Assembly: GCA_947471745.1 (NCBI GenBank)
Contig: CANJKZ010000514.1
Location: 558,001 to 622,000, forward strand
Direction: 5' to 3'
DNA length: 64,000 bases
Source of the DNA: Closterium sp. Naga37s-1
Taxonomy: Eukaryota; Streptophyta; Zygnematophyceae; Desmidiales; Closteriaceae
The position numbers were made by a program, and so were the translations under genes. Below the pieces are notes generated by a model. The model made no database searches. It was given only the letters and a program-made list of their open reading frames with translations, and was not told the origin of the DNA. This document shows, piece by piece, positions 23,029 to 34,859 of the stretch. Each line of letters starts with the position of its first letter. Positions within the stretch are counted from its first letter, which is position 1.

Positions 23029-26000
23029 CTCACAACCCCTAGAGCAGCAGCGCCTCGCCCTCACATCCCTCCAGAGCAGGGGCGCCTCTCCCTCACAACC
23101 CCCCAGAGCAGCATCGCCTCGCCCTCACAACCCCCCAGAGCAGCGGCGCTTCTCCCTCACAACCCTCAGAGCAGCGGCGCCTCTCCCTCACAACCCCCCA
23201 GAGGAGCGGCGCCTCTCCCTCACTAACCCCAGAGCAGCGGCGCCTCAACCTCACAACCCCTCAGAGCAGCGGCGCTTCTCCCTCACAACCCTCAGAGCAG
23301 GGGTGCCTCTCCCTCACAACCCCCCAGAGCAGCGGCGCCTCTCCCTCACAACCCCCAGAGCAGCGGCGCCTCTCCCTCATAACCCCTCAGAGCAGCGGCG
23401 CCTCTCCCTCACAACCCCTCAGAGCAGCGGCGCCTCTCTCTCACAACCCCCCAGAGCAGTGGCGCCTCTCCCTCACAACCCCCCAGAGCAGCGGCGCCTC
23501 TCCCTCACAACCCCCAGAGCAGCGGCGCCTCTCCCTCACAACCCCCCAGAGCAGCGGCGCCTCTCCCTCACAACCTTCCAGAGCAGCGGCGCCTCTCCCT
23601 CACAACCCCCCAGAGCAGCGGCGCCTCTCCCTCACAACCCCCCAGAGCAGCGGCGCCTCTCCCTCACAACCCCCCACAGCAGCGGCGCCTCTCCCTCACA
23701 ACCCCTCAGAGCAGTGGCGCCTCTCCCTCACAACCCGCCAGAGCAGCGGCGCCTCTCCCTCACAACCCCCCACAGCAGCGGCGCCTCTCCCTCACAACCC
23801 CCCAGAGCAGCGGCGCCTCTCCCTCACAACCCCTCAGAGCAGCAGCGCCTCTCCCTCACAACCCCCCAGAGCAGCGGCGCCTCTCCCTCACTACCCCCCA
23901 GAGCAGCGGCGCCTCTCCCTCACAACCCCCCAGAGCAGCGGCGCCTCTCCCTCACAACCCCCCAGAGCAGCGGCGCCTCGCCCTCACAACCCCCAGAGCA
24001 GCGGCGCCTCTCCCTCACAACCTCCAAGAGCAGCGGCGCCTCTCCCTCACAACCCCTCAGAGCAGCGGCGCCTCTCTCTCACAACCCCCCAGAGCAGTGG
24101 CGCCTCTCCCTCACAACCCCCCAGAGCAGCAGCGCCTCTCCCTCACAACCCCCAGAGCAGCGGCGCCTCGCCCTCACAACCCCCAGAGCAGCGGCGCCTC
24201 TCCCTCACAACCCCCCAGAGCAGCGGCGCCTCGCCCTCACAACCCCCAGAGCAGCGGCGCCTCTCCCTCACAACCTCCCAGAGCAGCGGCGCCTCTCCCT
24301 CACAACCCCCCAGAGCAGCAGCGCCTCTCCCTCACAACCCCTCAGAGCAGCGACGCCTCGCCCTCACAACCCCCCAGAGCAGCGGCGCCTCTCCCTCACA
24401 ACCCCTCAGAGCAGTGGCGCCTCTCCCTCACAACCCCCCAGAGCAGCGGTGCCTCTCCCTCACAACCCCCCAGAGCAGCGGTGCCTCGCCCTCACAACCC
24501 CCAGTGCAGCGGCGCCTCTCCCTCACAACCCCCCAGAGAAGCGGCGCCTCTCCCTCACAACCCCCCAGAGCAGCGGCGCTTCGCCCTCACAACCCCTCAG
24601 AGCAGCTGCGCCTCACCCTCACAACCCCCCAGAGCAGCGGTGCCTCGCCCTCACAACCCCCCAGAGCAGCGGCGCCTCTCTCTCACAACCCCCCAGGGCA
24701 GCGGCGCCTCTCCCTCACAACCCCCCAGGGCAGCGGCACCTCTCCCTCACAACCCCCCGGAGCAGCGGCGCCTCTCCCTCACAACCCCCCGGAGCAGCGG
24801 CGCCTCTCCCTCACAACCCCCCAGAGCAGCGGCACCTCTCCCTCACAACCTCCCAGAGCAGCGGCGCCTCTCCCTCACAACCCCTCAGAGCAGCGGCGCC
24901 TCTCTCTCACAACCCCCCAGAGCAGTGGCGCCTCTCCCTCACAACCCCCCAGAGCAGCGGCGCCTCTCCCTCACAACCCCCAGAGCAGCGGCGCCTCGCC
25001 CTCACAACCCCCAGAGCAGCGGCGCCTCTCCCTCACAACCCCCCAGAGCAGCGGCGCCTCTCCCTCACAACCCCCCAGAGCAGCGGCGCCTCGCCCTCAC
25101 AACCCCCAGAGCAGCGGCGCCTCTCCCTCACAACCTCCCAGAGCAGCGGCGCCTCTCCCTCACAACCCCCCAGAGCAGCAGCGCCTCTCCCTCACAACCC
25201 CTCAGAGCAGCGGCGCCTCGCCCTCACAACCCCTCAGAGCAGTGGCGCCTCTCCCTCACAACCCCCCAGAGCAGCGGTGCCTCTCCCTCACAACCCCCCA
25301 GAGCAGCGGTGCCTCGCCCTCACAACCCCCAGTGCAGCGGCGCCTCTCCCTCACAACCCCCCAGTGCAGCGGCGCCTCTCCCTCACAACCCCCCAGAGAA
25401 GCGGCGCCTCTCCCTCACAACCCCCCAGAGCAGCGGTGCTTCGCCCTCACAACCCCTCAGAGCAGCTGCGCCTCGCCCTCACAACCCCCCAGAGCAGCGG
25501 TGCCTCGCCCTCACAACCCCCCAGAGCAGCGGCGCCTCTCCCTCACAACCCCCCAGAGCAGCGGCGCCTCTCTCTCACAACCCCCCAGAGCAGCGGCACC
25601 TCTCCCTCACAACCCCCCAGAGCAGCGGCGCCTCTCCCTCACAACCCCCCGGAGCAGCGGCGCCTCTCCCTCACAACCCCCCGGAGCAGCGGCACCTCTC
25701 CCTCACAACCCCCCAGAGCAGCGGCGCCTCTCCCTCACAACCCCCCAGAGCAGCGGCGCCTCTCCCTCACAACCCCCCAGAGCAGCGGCGCCTCTCCCTC
25801 ACAACCCCCAGAGCAGCGGCGCCTCTCCCTCACAACCCCCAGAGCAGCGACGCCTCTCCCTCACAACCCCCAGAGCAGCGGCGCCTCGCCCTCACAACCC
25901 CCAGAGCAGCGGCGCCTCTCCCTCACAACCCCCCGGAGCAGCGGCGCCTCTCCCTCACAACCCCCCAGAGCAGCGGCGCCTCTCCCTCACAACCCCTCAG

Positions 26001-26185
26001 AGCAGCGGCGCCTCGCCCTCACAACCCCCCAGAGCAGCGGCGCCTCTCCCTCACAACCCCCCAGAGCAGCGGCGCCTCTCCCTCACAACCCCCTAGAGCA
26101 GCGGCGCCTCTCCCTCACAACCCCCCAGAGCAGCGGCGCCTCTCCCTCACAACCCCCAGAGCAGCGGCGCCTCTCCCGCCTGCGC
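23029..26185 (+). repeat. Satellite B', 31/32-bp unit (about 100 copies)
   Basis: This is the same family as 18961-20275. More sequence variants occur here (tcgccctcac, ctcagagcag, cccagtgcag, cccggagcag), and several variants recur in longer blocks. For example, similar runs appear near 24060-24620 and 24890-25510, which indicates amplification of multi-unit segments of about 0.8 kb. The long reading frames across it are artefacts. Confidence 0.95.
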
Positions 26186-28081
26186 CTGCAGGTGGTCCTC
26201 CTGCTTCGACACAATCTACACCTCCGTATCCTTCATAAATAACGTCGCTCCTTCACCTTCAAATGATTTATTTCTCGGCCCTTTGTCTCCTCTTTCTTCA
26301 CATGCCTTTTTCGCTCGTGTTTCCTCCTTCAGTTGTGATCAACAGCAGTGTGCGGAGCAACATTTTGGCTGCAACATTGGAGCACGTGGGCGCACAAGAA
26401 TAGCACGAGGGTGCTTTGAGGATTTTCTTGTGGTGAGTTTCTGCACCCACCCCTTTTTCTTCTGCACCACTCTTGCATGGCGCGCCAATGCCCCTTCCAA
26501 CCCCACACTTCCTGTCCATGTCTCACAGTCATTTGCCTTCCATGGCTGTTTCTCTCTCTGCCCGGCAACACAATTCCATATCATATCGCATTATCGTATC
26601 GTATGTGTACATTGTGTAGGTAGGGATCCAAATCATGTAGATCATGTACCCCAATCGGACACCACCCATCATTTCATATCATTCTCGTCTGCCTTGCCGC
26701 CTCCTCTCGTCTGCTTGCAGGGCAACCGCAGCATCTCCGGGATACAACCGCAGCATCTCCGGGATACAACCGCAGCATCTCCGGGATACAACTGCAACAG
26801 CTGCGTTTGGAAGCTGAGGACCACATGCTTGCAAGACGGAAGATGAAGAACATATATGTTAGAGCAGATAGGGGTTGATGGGCTATCTAGAGTAGTAACA
26901 CTCAGGTATGGTATCCCCCCCTCTCCTCCTTGACCCCCCAAATCCCAACCCACCCACCCCCCCTTACTCCATCCCATCCCTTCCCGTCCCCCCTCCAACC
27001 CCCCTGCCCTTCGTAGGGATTTCCCCACATCCTCTTCCCCTCGCTGCGTTGCCCCACTGCGTTGACTCGAACCCCACTCGCTGCATTGCCCCTCCCCATT
27101 TATCCCCCTGCAAACCACCTCCCTCTGCAACCCACCTCCCCCTGTGACCCACCTCCCCTTGTGACCCACCTCCCCTTGTGACCCACCTCCCCTTGTGACC
27201 CACCTCCCCCTGCGACCCACCTCCCTCTGCGACCCCACCGCCAGCAACCCCCTGCGTAGGCTGCTAACCACAGGGCTAGGCACAGGGCTAACCACAGGAC
27301 TGACCACAGGGCTGACCACAGGGATAACCACAGGGCTAATCGCAGGTGTAACCACAGGGCTAATTGCAGGGTTAACCACGGCTTATAACAGAGCTCGTAG
27401 CATGCTAATCACAGAGATGGTGGATGAGAGCTAACTAAAGAGTATACTCATTCACAGGGCTTGTGTACCAGAACACAAACCCACGAGCTGTCAAGATACG
27501 AACATTGTGTCCACAGAACTTGTGCATATGGGCACTATAAACACAGGGTGTATGCTGCAGTAGCAACCACAGGGGTTGTGCATTAGGGCAGGCTTGCTAC
27601 AGGTTTGTGCATCAAAGCAAGTGTGCTAAGCACAGGGTTTGTAAAAAAAAATGTACCCAACGAGCGCTCTGCATACTCTTCTCAATACACTCCGGAAGAT
27701 CTTGGTTACTGAATACTATATGTAGTCGTTAAGTGCATTATGATTCTGTTCCATGGACTGGGCTGAAGTGGTGCAGAAGAAGCTCTTTATTGTACCTTAT
27801 AAGTATGGAGTAGTGGAATAGTTTATCGCATTATCAATCTTCACGCGAACTGATTTTTTGCATCAGAGAGTTGTATTGTAACGCGGCGTCTTCATACCCG
27901 TACGGAACGATCAAAAGTTCCAGAAGCAGCATTCGCAAGTGAATCCAGCCAGTCTCGCACCATTCCGTCTACATACCACGCACCCTCCTGACGCCGTGTC
28001 GCCTTCTCCCTCGTCCCTCGCTCCCCCCTCCCTCCTCGCGCTCTCGCTCCTTGCCCCTTGCTCCTTTTCTCGCCGCGCCGC
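26186..28081. other. Spacer and probable SET-gene 5' flank with small repeats
   Basis: There is no recognised gene. A 22-bp unit occurs three times at about 26728-26795 (cgcagcatctccgggataca core). Units of about 18 bp (ctccccttgtgacccac) run at 27118-27235. A 12-bp-like unit (aaccacagggct) runs at about 27258-27400. The stretch 27430-27880 is AT-richer and unremarkable. The last 150 bp before the SET start codon are pyrimidine-rich and probably 5' untranslated or promoter DNA. Confidence 0.5.
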
Positions 28082-31000
28082 ATGGCGCGCGCCCATTGCG
28101 TATCGCGGCCTCTTTTTGCCGCCATCCTGCGCGCATCGGCGGGCGCCGTGCGTCTGCTACTGCTCGTCGCCTTCCTCGCCCTCGTCGCCCCCTCCCCAGC
28201 CTCCGCGTCGCGTCCAACCGACGGCAGCGACGCCAATGATGCCTCGCACTCGAACATTGCTGCCGCCGCCGCCGCCGCAGCCGCCGCGGATGGCGGCATG
28301 GCGGACGCGGGAATGGGATTGGGGATTGCGGATCAGTATGTTTCTACTGAGGATCTCCCAGCGGCGAATGCGGCGGTAGATGCGGCGGCCAATGCGGCGA
28401 GAGATGCGGCGACGGACGCGGCGGGGCAGGCAGAGTTCGATCCTAGATTGGCGGGAGTCGAGGAGGAGGAGCGATTGGTGGACGAGCTGCTGACGTGGCT
28501 GGAGGAGAGAGGCGTGACTGGGATCCGAGGGGAGGAGGCGGCAGTGGAGGTGAGACGATGGGGGCTATGTGGGTGATTGCCTTGACTCAGAAATTGGGTC
28601 ATGTGGAGAGAATGATGAATTCACACTGAACGCGATGAGCGGATGTGTGGAGAGGTGGAGGCGGGGAGGAGGCGGTGCGGTGAGGTACTGGGGAGGGGCG
28701 TGTGCTCATTCCACCTCTGCTGCATGCAAGCGAGCCGATTTCCCGCCACACCCTCTCCGCGCTACTTCCCCGCGTTCCACTCGCCACAACTCATGCACAC
28801 TTCTGCTCTCTACTCCCCTGCTGCCCTTCCCTGCCGCCCTCCCTTGCCGCCCCTGCTGCACGCGTGCAGGTATTCATAGACGCCAACACCACACTCAAGG
28901 CGTCCGGCAGGTCAAGGTGAGTCAACGCCAGTCAATGCAAGTCAAGCTGAGCGAGTCAGTGCAAGTCAAAACAAGCAAGCATCAAGTAAAACAAGGCGGT
29001 CTAAAGCACAGTCATTGATTCCCAATTCACTCTCCCTACCCTGCCGTTGCCATGCTTCCCACCACACCCCACGCGGCCAGTGAGTTTCTCCTGGCCACCC
29101 GCTTTTCACCTCCCTCCCTTCCCACCTCATCACCAGGGCGAATCTGGGCATGGTAGCTCGCCGTCCCATCGCGGAGGGCGAGGTGTTTCTGTCGCTGCCT
29201 CGCTCGCTCGCCGTCTCTGCCCTCCAAGCGCAGGAGGAGGCAAAGCCGTACGAGGGAGAGGTGAGATGAGGGCGAGGAACACGAGGGGGAGGTGAGGTGG
29301 GAGGACTCTTTCTCACCTCGTTGGGCGAGGAGTGTCGAAAACGAGAAGCCTCGTTGCTGGCCAACCGAATCTCATGTCTCATTGCCCCTTCACAGTAACT
29401 TCTTTCCCCGCAACATCATCCCTGCCTGCAACCCTATCCGCATCCCCGACACATGCATGCGCCCTTTGCCGTACCACCCTCTTCCCCCCCTTTTACGCAA
29501 GTGCGTCCGTTCACGGCGCTGCCATACCCTTCCCCACCCCCACAATATCTCTGCCTTCCTCACCCCACAACCTTCCCCCCTCCCCCCCCCCACCCCCCCA
29601 GGTGCACCCGTTCACGGCGCTGGCGGCGTGGGTGCTGAGGGAGCGGGGCAAGGGGCGCGCGTCCCTGTGGGCGCCCTTCGTGCGCCTGCTGCCCGCCCAC
29701 CTGCCCTTCCCCCACCTCCTCCGCCCCCAGCTCCTGCCAGAACTGCAGTATGACGTCATGCTGGCGGAGGTGAGGGCGCGGGGAATGTGATGATGATGGA
29801 TGGGGAGGGCGGTGAACGGGAGGGGACTATGGCTCTGTTGGTGTGTGTGAGGTGACTCTTCGTGCTGCTCTCACTCACATGCCACAATCAACCCAACACC
29901 ACCAGTGATGCCTGGGTACCCCTAGATACTCCCCTCACTCTCCCTCCCATGCTCTGCCTTCCGTTCTCTCTCCTCTTTCCTTCTCCCCTGCCTCTCACAG
30001 GTCACGGAGCACAAGAAGGCGCTCCTGCAAGAGTACAACAAGTGCCGCCCAGAGGCCATCGCCAATGCCACCCAGGAGGAGTTCTTCTGGGCGGCAGGGA
30101 TCGTCACTTCCCGCATGTTTGCGTTGAGGCCTGCTGCAGCAGCAGAGGGAGAGGGCGAGGGGAAGGAGGGGGAGGGGCAGGGCGAGGAGGAGAGGCAGGA
30201 GGCAGACATATCGCTGGTGCCGTATGGGGACCTCTTTGACACTGATGACGTGCCCATCGCCATCTGGCAGGTCAGTATTTTGCCACGTGGCAGGTCAGTG
30301 CGTTGCCACGTGGCAGCAATCCAGTCTGAGGGCATTCGTGCAGCCACACCTCACGCCTCCCACTCCACCCCCTCTTCCCTTCTCTCCCAACTTTTTTAAC
30401 CCCACCAGGACACGGGCAGCAGGATAGAGTTCACAGCACTGACGGACATACCAGCGGGGCAGCACGTGGCAGTGCACTACGGGGAGCTGATCAACGACTC
30501 AAGACGCATCCCCTCTTTCCCCTCCACCCACCCCCCCAACCCCCAACCCCTTCATCAGGACACGGGCAGCAGCATAGAATTCACGGCACTGACGGACATC
30601 CCAGCGGGGCAACACGTGGCAGTGCACTATGGGGAGCTGAGCAACGACGAGGCGCTGGTGATGCGCGCCATGGTGCTGGGCGGCAACTACCGCGACCACC
30701 TGCACCTCTTCTCCTCGCCCCAAGATGCCATTCGCTTCCACGTGGACAAGTTCCTGCGCGGCTACGGGCACACGCTGGAGCGGGTGAGAGAGGGGCCGCT
30801 GGAGGCTGCAGTGAGGGCAGTAAGAGGCACGCGAGAAAAAGAGCAAGGTTCTTCGTGTCCGTTGCAACCTGGTTGGCGCCCATTTCTTCCTCTATGCCCT
30901 CTGCACATGGAGCCTTCCGCAAAGGCGGAACGGCATGGCCTTTAGTCAATGCTGCCCAGCCCTCTCTGTCCAGTCGTTCCTTATAAACTCACATACAAGA

Positions 31001-34000
31001 AGCCCCACAAAATGTGCGCCCATACGCCCCACAGACGCCCCTGCAGGGCACATTCGAGCGCGTGGAAGCAGAGCTGCAGCAGCAGGCAGCGGCACCGCAG
31101 TACGCGGGCGTGGCGCAGCGCTTTGAGTACCGCATGGCGCCCGGCAGCCCCCTGTCGGCGTGGTTCGGCGGGCGGTTCGACCCACGCCTGCTGGGCATCT
31201 TCACTGCGCTGCACGCCCTCGTTGTCAACAACCGCAGTGCGTGCTCTCCCTGCCCTCCCTGCCCTCCATGCCCCTCCCTGCCCTCCATGCCCTCTCTCCC
31301 TCTCTTCTGCCTGCTGGGCATCTTCACGGCGCTGCACGCCCTCGTCAAACCTGATCTCCAACCTTACGTCAAACCTGATCTCCAACCTGACGTCAAACCT
31401 GATCTCCAACCTGACGTCAAACCTGATCTCCAACCTGACGTCAAACCTGATCTCCAACCTGACGTCAAACCTGATCTCCAACCTGACGTCAAACCTGATC
31501 TCAACCCGACGTCAAACCTGATCTCCAACCTGACGTCAAACCTGATCTCCAACCTGACGTCAAACCTGATCTCCAACCCGACGTCAAACCTGATCTCCAA
31601 CCTGACGTCAAACCTGATCTCCAACCCGACGTCAAACCTGATCTCCAACCTGACGTCAAACCTGATCTCCGACCGGACGTCAAACCTGATCTCCGACCGG
31701 ACGTCAAACCTGATCTCCCACCCGACGTCAAACCTGATCTCCAACCGGACGTCAAACCTGATCTCCAACCGGACGTCAAACCTGATCTCCAACCGGACGT
31801 CAAACCTGATCTCCAACCCGACGCAAACCTGATCCAAGCCGACGTCAAACCTGATCTCCAACCCGACGTCAATCCTGATCTCCAACCCGACGTCAAACCT
31901 GATCTCCAACCTGACGTCAAACCTGATCTCCAACCTGACGTCAAACCTGATCTCCAACCCGACGTCAAACCTGATCTCCAACCTGACGTCAAACCTGATC
32001 TCCAACCCAACGTCAAACCTGATCTCCAACTCGACGTCAAACCTGATCTCTAACCTGACGTCAAACCTGATCTCCAACCCGACGTCAAACCTGATCTCCA
32101 ACCTGACGTCCAACTGATCTCCAACCCGACGTCAAACCTGATCTCCAACCCGACGTCAAACCTGATCTCCAACTTGACGTCAAACCTGATCTCCAACCCA
32201 ACGTCAAACCTGATCTCCAACCTGACGTCAAGCCTGATCTCCAACCCAACGTCAAACCTGATCTCCAACTTGACGTCAAACCTGATCTCCAACCCGACGT
32301 CAAACCTGATCTCCAACCTGACGTCAAACTTGACCTCCAACCGGACGTCAAACCTGATCTCCAACCTGACGTCAAACCTGATCTCCAACCTGACGTCAAA
32401 CCTGATCTCCAACTTGACGTCACACCTGATCTCCAACCTGAGGTCAAACCTGATCTCCAACCTGACGTCAAACCTGATCTCCAACCTGACGTCAAACTTG
32501 ATCTCCAACCCGACGTCAAACCTGATCTCGAACTTGACGTCAAACCTGATCTCAAACCTGAGGTCAAACCTGATCTCCAACCCAACGTCAAACCTGATCT
32601 CCAACCCGACGTCAAACCTGATCTCCAACCTGACGTCAAACTTGATCTCCAACCGGACGTCAAACCTGATCTCCAACCTGACGTCAAACCTGATCTCCAA
32701 CCTGACGTCAAACCTGATCTCCGACCTGACGTCAAACCTGGTCTCCGACCGGACGTCAAACCTGATCTCCAACCCGACGTCAAACCTGATCTCCAACCGG
32801 ACGTCAAACCTGATCTCCAACCCGACGTCAAACCTGATCTCCAACCTGACGTCAAACCTGATCTCCAACCTAACGTCAAACCTGATCTCGAACTTGACGT
32901 CAAACCTGATCTCCAACCTGAGGTCAAACCTGATCTCCAACCTGACGTCAAACCTGATCTCAACCCGACGTCAAACCTGATCTCCAACCCGACGTCAAAC
33001 CTGATCTCCAACCTGACGTCAAACCTGATCTCCAACCTGACGTCAAAACTGATCTCCGACCTGACGTCAAACCTGGTCTCCGACCTGACGTCAAACCTGA
33101 TCTCCAACCGGACGTCAAACCTGATCTCCAACCCGACGTCAAACCTGATCTCCAACCTGACGTCAAACCTGATCTCCAACCCAACGTCAAACCTGATCTC
33201 CAACCTGACGTCAAACCTGATCTCCAACCCAACGTCAAACCTGATCTCCAACTTGACGTCAAACCTGATCTCCAACCCGACGTCAAACCTGATCTCCAAC
33301 CTGACGTCAAACCTGATCTCCAACCCAACGTCAAACCTGATCTCCAACTCGACGTCAAACCTGATCTCCAACCTGACGTCAAACTTGACCTCCAACCGGA
33401 CATCAAACTTGATCTCCAACCGGACGTCAAACCTGATCTCCAACCTGACGTCAAACCTGATCTCCAACCTGACGTCAAACCTGATCTCCGACCTGGTCAA
33501 ACCTGGTCTCCGACCTGACGTCAAACCTGATCTCCAACCGGACGTCAAACCTGATCTCCAACCCGACGTCAAACCTGATCTCCAACCTGACGTCAAACCT
33601 GATCTCCAACTTGACGTCAAACCTGATCTCCAACCTGAGGTCAAACCTGATCTCCAACCCGACGTCAAACCGGATCTCCCTGCCCTCCCCCCCTCTGTCC
33701 TCCCACGGCATTCCTTCCTCCTCTCTCTCATTGGCTGATCTGCCTTCCCTGGAACACCCCTCTGCCTGCATGCCAAGTCCCTTGCTCTTGTCTTGCCTGC
33801 TCATATCAGTCAGGTGAACCGCAATCAACTCTCAAAACAACATTCTGTTCTTTCATTTCTCCCTCTGTCCCTCCTCCCACTTCTCCTGTTCCATGGGAGC
33901 AGAGCCGGATCTGAGCCAGGTGGCACAGGTGTCGCTGCTGTACGGGTGGATGAAGGACCCCAAGACCACCTGCGATGACCTGGCGCGCCTCGTGGACGAT

Positions 34001-34324
34001 GACGTGTCGGACGCGGTGCCGCCAGCTGGCAACGTGCTGGTGGAGCGAGGGCAGCAGCTGCTGAAGGAGTTCCCCACCACCCTGGGGGAGGATCTGCAGC
34101 TGTGGCGGCAGCTGCATGTGTGCAAGGCGCGCGTGCTGTTCGGTGCGGTGGAGGGGGGTGAGGGGGGTGATGGGGGTGGTGGGGATGGTGTGGATGCGGG
34201 GCAGTGCGGTGCAGATTATGTGAGGGAGCTGGGCGAGTGGGAGGTGATACTGAGGTATCGCATGATGAAGAAGTACATCCTCCGGCACCTTGTGGGCCGC
34301 CTCCTGCACACCTGTGAAAACTAA
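28082..34324 (+). CDS. SET-domain protein lysine methyltransferase, Rubisco-LSMT-like
   Basis: Eight exons: 28082-28549, 28870-28916, 29137-29260, 29602-29769, 30001-30270, 30559-30783, 31047-31236 and 33903-34324. All phases match, giving 637 aa. A hydrophobic N-terminal stretch (about residues 18-43) looks like a signal or targeting sequence, followed by an Ala-rich linker. The split SET domain runs from about 157 to 390, with [24 protein letters not shown] (306-309), VPYGDLF (342-348) and HYGELSND (382-389). The C-terminal part (about 435-637) fits the all-helical Rubis-subs-bind domain. SET proteins of this class transfer methyl groups from S-adenosylmethionine to protein lysines. The usual Asn-His of the third SET motif is Asp-Thr here (349-350). 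An Ala/Glu/Gly insert (about 313-336) interrupts the domain. Exon 6 has a second in-frame acceptor at 30409, and exon 2 has an alternative donor 6 nt upstream. The substrate cannot be told. Confidence 0.85.
30409..30498 (+). other. Duplicate of the start of SET exon 6
   Basis: These 90 bp repeat the first 90 bp of exon 6 (30559-30648) with few differences, including the upstream acceptor (accag|gacacggg). The offset is exactly 150 bp and the interval has no in-frame stop. Use of this acceptor would therefore add 50 residues rather than break the protein. There is no donor after the copy, so it cannot be a separate exon. Confidence 0.85.
31313..33683 (+). repeat. Intronic minisatellite of 24-bp units (~97 copies) seeded on an exon copy
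   Basis: At 31313-31345 the end of SET exon 7 (ctgctgggcatcttc...cacgccctcgt) is repeated. Immediately after it begins a tandem array of 24-bp units, tcaaacctgatctccaac followed by ctgacg, ccgacg or cggacg, to about 33680. Many units contain the octamer tgacgtca. The unit is eight codons long, so both strands stay open (Lys-Pro-Asp-Leu-Gln-Pro-Asp-Val on +). The array fills most of the 2.67-kb last intron of the SET gene. Splicing 31236 to 33903 restores the conserved frame, so the array is probably not coding. Confidence 0.93.
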
Positions 34325-34859
34325 CCGTGCTGCCATGGCCTTGCTGTCATACATGCTGCAGTTGTTTGGTGCACCTGTAGCTTATAGATTGATTTGGTCG
34401 TACATTTACAGTTCATGCCTCTTGTTGCTAACATAACATGTCCTCGCTGTAGAAACTGGCGCTGCTAACATGTCCTTACTGCTTTACATTACGTGCGAGC
34501 GAGTGGTTCAACCTGCAGGGTGGTTGGCATGTGAGGGCAGAGCAGTGGAGAAGGAGGCAGGGAGTCAGGGACAGGGGCAGTGCAGAGCGTGGCAGTGGCT
34601 GACAGGAGTGCACAATTCATCTTCATGTGGATGAGCAGCAAAGAGAGGCAGGCAGGCATCCCTCCAGCCACATTAGACAGGGTGTGCAATACTTCTGTCA
34701 TACACCGTATGTGAAAACTAACTTATAAAACGTTAAAAGGATGGTCAAAATTTACACAGATTTAGACAGGATGCTACCCCTGTGACTCCAACCAGCTACT
34801 CCCTCCCTCCGGGCATCGCCTCTCCCCGCACCAGCCGCTGCTGCATTCATAAACGCGTC
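34325..34859. other. Convergent 3' spacer
   Basis: This spacer lies between the SET gene (+) and the peroxiredoxin gene (-). It should hold both 3' untranslated regions. It is AT-richer than the flanking exons, and I see no gene or repeat. Confidence 0.6.

Noticed and set aside
13381-26185. Possible CRISPR-like arrays
   Set aside because: Units are contiguous with no unique spacers, and the surrounding genes are eukaryotic with introns.
22940-26242. Reading frame of 1100 codons, and 560- and 713-codon frames nested within it
   Set aside because: All three frames of satellite B' are open at once, so openness carries no coding information.
26283-26846. 187-codon frame after satellite B'
   Set aside because: It crosses a 22-bp triplicate repeat, has no known domain, and shows no matching splice sites.
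31364-33776. Long minus-strand frames of Arg-Leu-Glu-Ile-Arg-Phe-Asp-Val and Trp-Arg-Ser-Gly-Leu-Thr repeats, and + frames of Lys-Pro-Asp-Leu-Gln-Pro-Asp-Val
   Set aside because: They are the 24-bp intronic minisatellite. The SET gene reads correctly only when this region is spliced out.
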